A stretch of 64,000 bases of DNA, from the NCBI RefSeq assembly GCF_004010955.1, contig NZ_CP025227.1, positions 558,001 through 622,000 on the forward strand. The letters are read 5' to 3'. The notes under the pieces are model-generated. The model saw only the letters and a list, made by a program, of their open reading frames with translations. It did no database searches and was not told where the DNA came from. Position numbers and translations under genes: made by a program. Of this stretch, positions 63,568 through 64,000 are shown piece after piece (positions within the stretch are counted from its first letter, which is position 1; each line of letters opens with the position of its first letter). This stretch comes from Actinomyces wuliandei (GTDB lineage: Bacteria > Actinomycetota > Actinomycetes > Actinomycetales > Actinomycetaceae).

Positions 63568-64000
63568 TGGCACGCAACGCTACTGGTCTTGTAGGCCTCA
63601 TGGCCCGGGCAGCCACCACCAGGCCGGGGATGGCTGTCCTGGAGACTGTCGTGCTGGCCAGGCTCGACGTCTCGCTGCGCAGGAACGCCCTGGCGGGCGC
63701 GCTGGAGGTCGCCCGGCGGGCGCGCTTCCTGGCTGATCGTCACCGCTTCTCACAGGCGCGTCGGCTGCTGCGCCGGGCCGCTTCGCAGATGGGTGAGCGC
63801 CCTGAGGTCTCGGTGCTGCGTCTGGAGGACTGCATCATCGACCTGGACGTGGACGGCGGCGACTCACGTCGCGCCGCGACAGCCGCCCAGTACGTTCTCG
63901 ACCTGGCGGACCAGGCCTGGGCGGCGGAGGAGGACGCCTGTGTGGCGGGCCTGCTCGACCTGGTGCTGCGGCTGATGTTCCACCCCCAGCTGCACTTTGG
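63567..64000 (+). CDS. Partial gene of unknown function, runs off the window
   Basis: The first 144 codons are present. The N-terminus contains an alpha-helical pattern with LARLDVSLRRNALAGALEVA and FSQARRLLRRAASQMGERPE, which resembles tetratricopeptide-like helical pairs found before the catalytic domains of some capsule glycosyltransferases. That suggestion is weak because the rest is missing. An AGGGGG site precedes the ATG at 63567; an ATG 33 nt later is also possible. Confidence 0.6.
   Translation, partial: MARNATGLVGLMARAATTRPGMAVLETVVLARLDVSLRRNALAGALEVARRARFLADRHRFSQARRLLRRAASQMGERPEVSVLRLEDCIIDLDVDGGDSRRAATAAQYVLDLADQAWAAEEDACVAGLLDLVLRLMFHPQLHF

Noticed and set aside
1..64000. A CRISPR array, prophage, or type VI secretion genes to accompany the Tde1-like toxin.
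   Set aside because: No regularly spaced repeats, phage structural genes or Tss/PAAR/VgrG-like proteins were found anywhere in the window.

Overview
The window reads as a chromosomal segment of a high-GC actinobacterium. Supporting signs are the actinobacterial nuoA-N operon flanked by a geranylgeranyl-reductase-like gene and a polyprenyl synthase gene, an FprA-type ferredoxin reductase, two LytR-CpsA-Psr (LCP) proteins, an Rv1264-like adenylate cyclase, and many start codons lying 6-7 nt after a TAnnnT hexamer (leaderless transcripts). A member of the Actinomycetaceae is my best guess; that is inference.

Region 1 (1-20.2 kb) is respiration: the end of a geranylgeranyl reductase family gene, then all fourteen nuo genes for proton-pumping NADH:quinone oxidoreductase. 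They are mostly joined by 1-8 nt overlaps. A polyprenyl diphosphate synthase gene (probably menaquinone side chain) and a ferredoxin/adrenodoxin-type reductase follow. NuoG has lost all four ligands of the optional N7 iron-sulfur cluster and carries a large insertion inside the N4 cluster domain.

Region 2 (20.2-30.1 kb) is mixed: alanine dehydrogenase, then an accessory island. The island holds a decayed IS481-type transposase end, a GAD-like/DUF1851 (Tdi1-like) immunity gene and an overlapping Ntox15 (Tde1-like HxxD DNase) toxin gene, each with one homopolymer frameshift. TrpB2, HtpX, a phosphotransferase, an inverted/direct repeat cluster, an LppU-like anchored protein, YajQ, tRNA-Tyr, tRNA-Thr, tRNA-Met and rpmG follow.

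Region 3 (30-42 kb) is housekeeping and signalling: MarR regulator, NUDIX and Maf pair, BirA, adenylate cyclase, a two-component system, GtrA protein, PIG-V-like mannosyltransferase, PurK, PurE and GalE.

Region 4 (42-64 kb) is a surface glycan locus: two LCP glycan-attachment proteins, several glycosyltransferases (one a tandem fusion of two GT domains), a DPM1-like/DUF2304 pair, an ABC exporter, and WbpD, WbpE, WbpB, WbpI/WecB and WbpA/WecC homologues. Together these five could make UDP-ManNAc3NAcA (2,3-diacetamido-mannuronic acid). A two-gene insert of lower-GC appearance (a small unknown protein and a membrane-anchored GAF-like protein) interrupts the locus at 52.7-54 kb. The last gene runs off the window.
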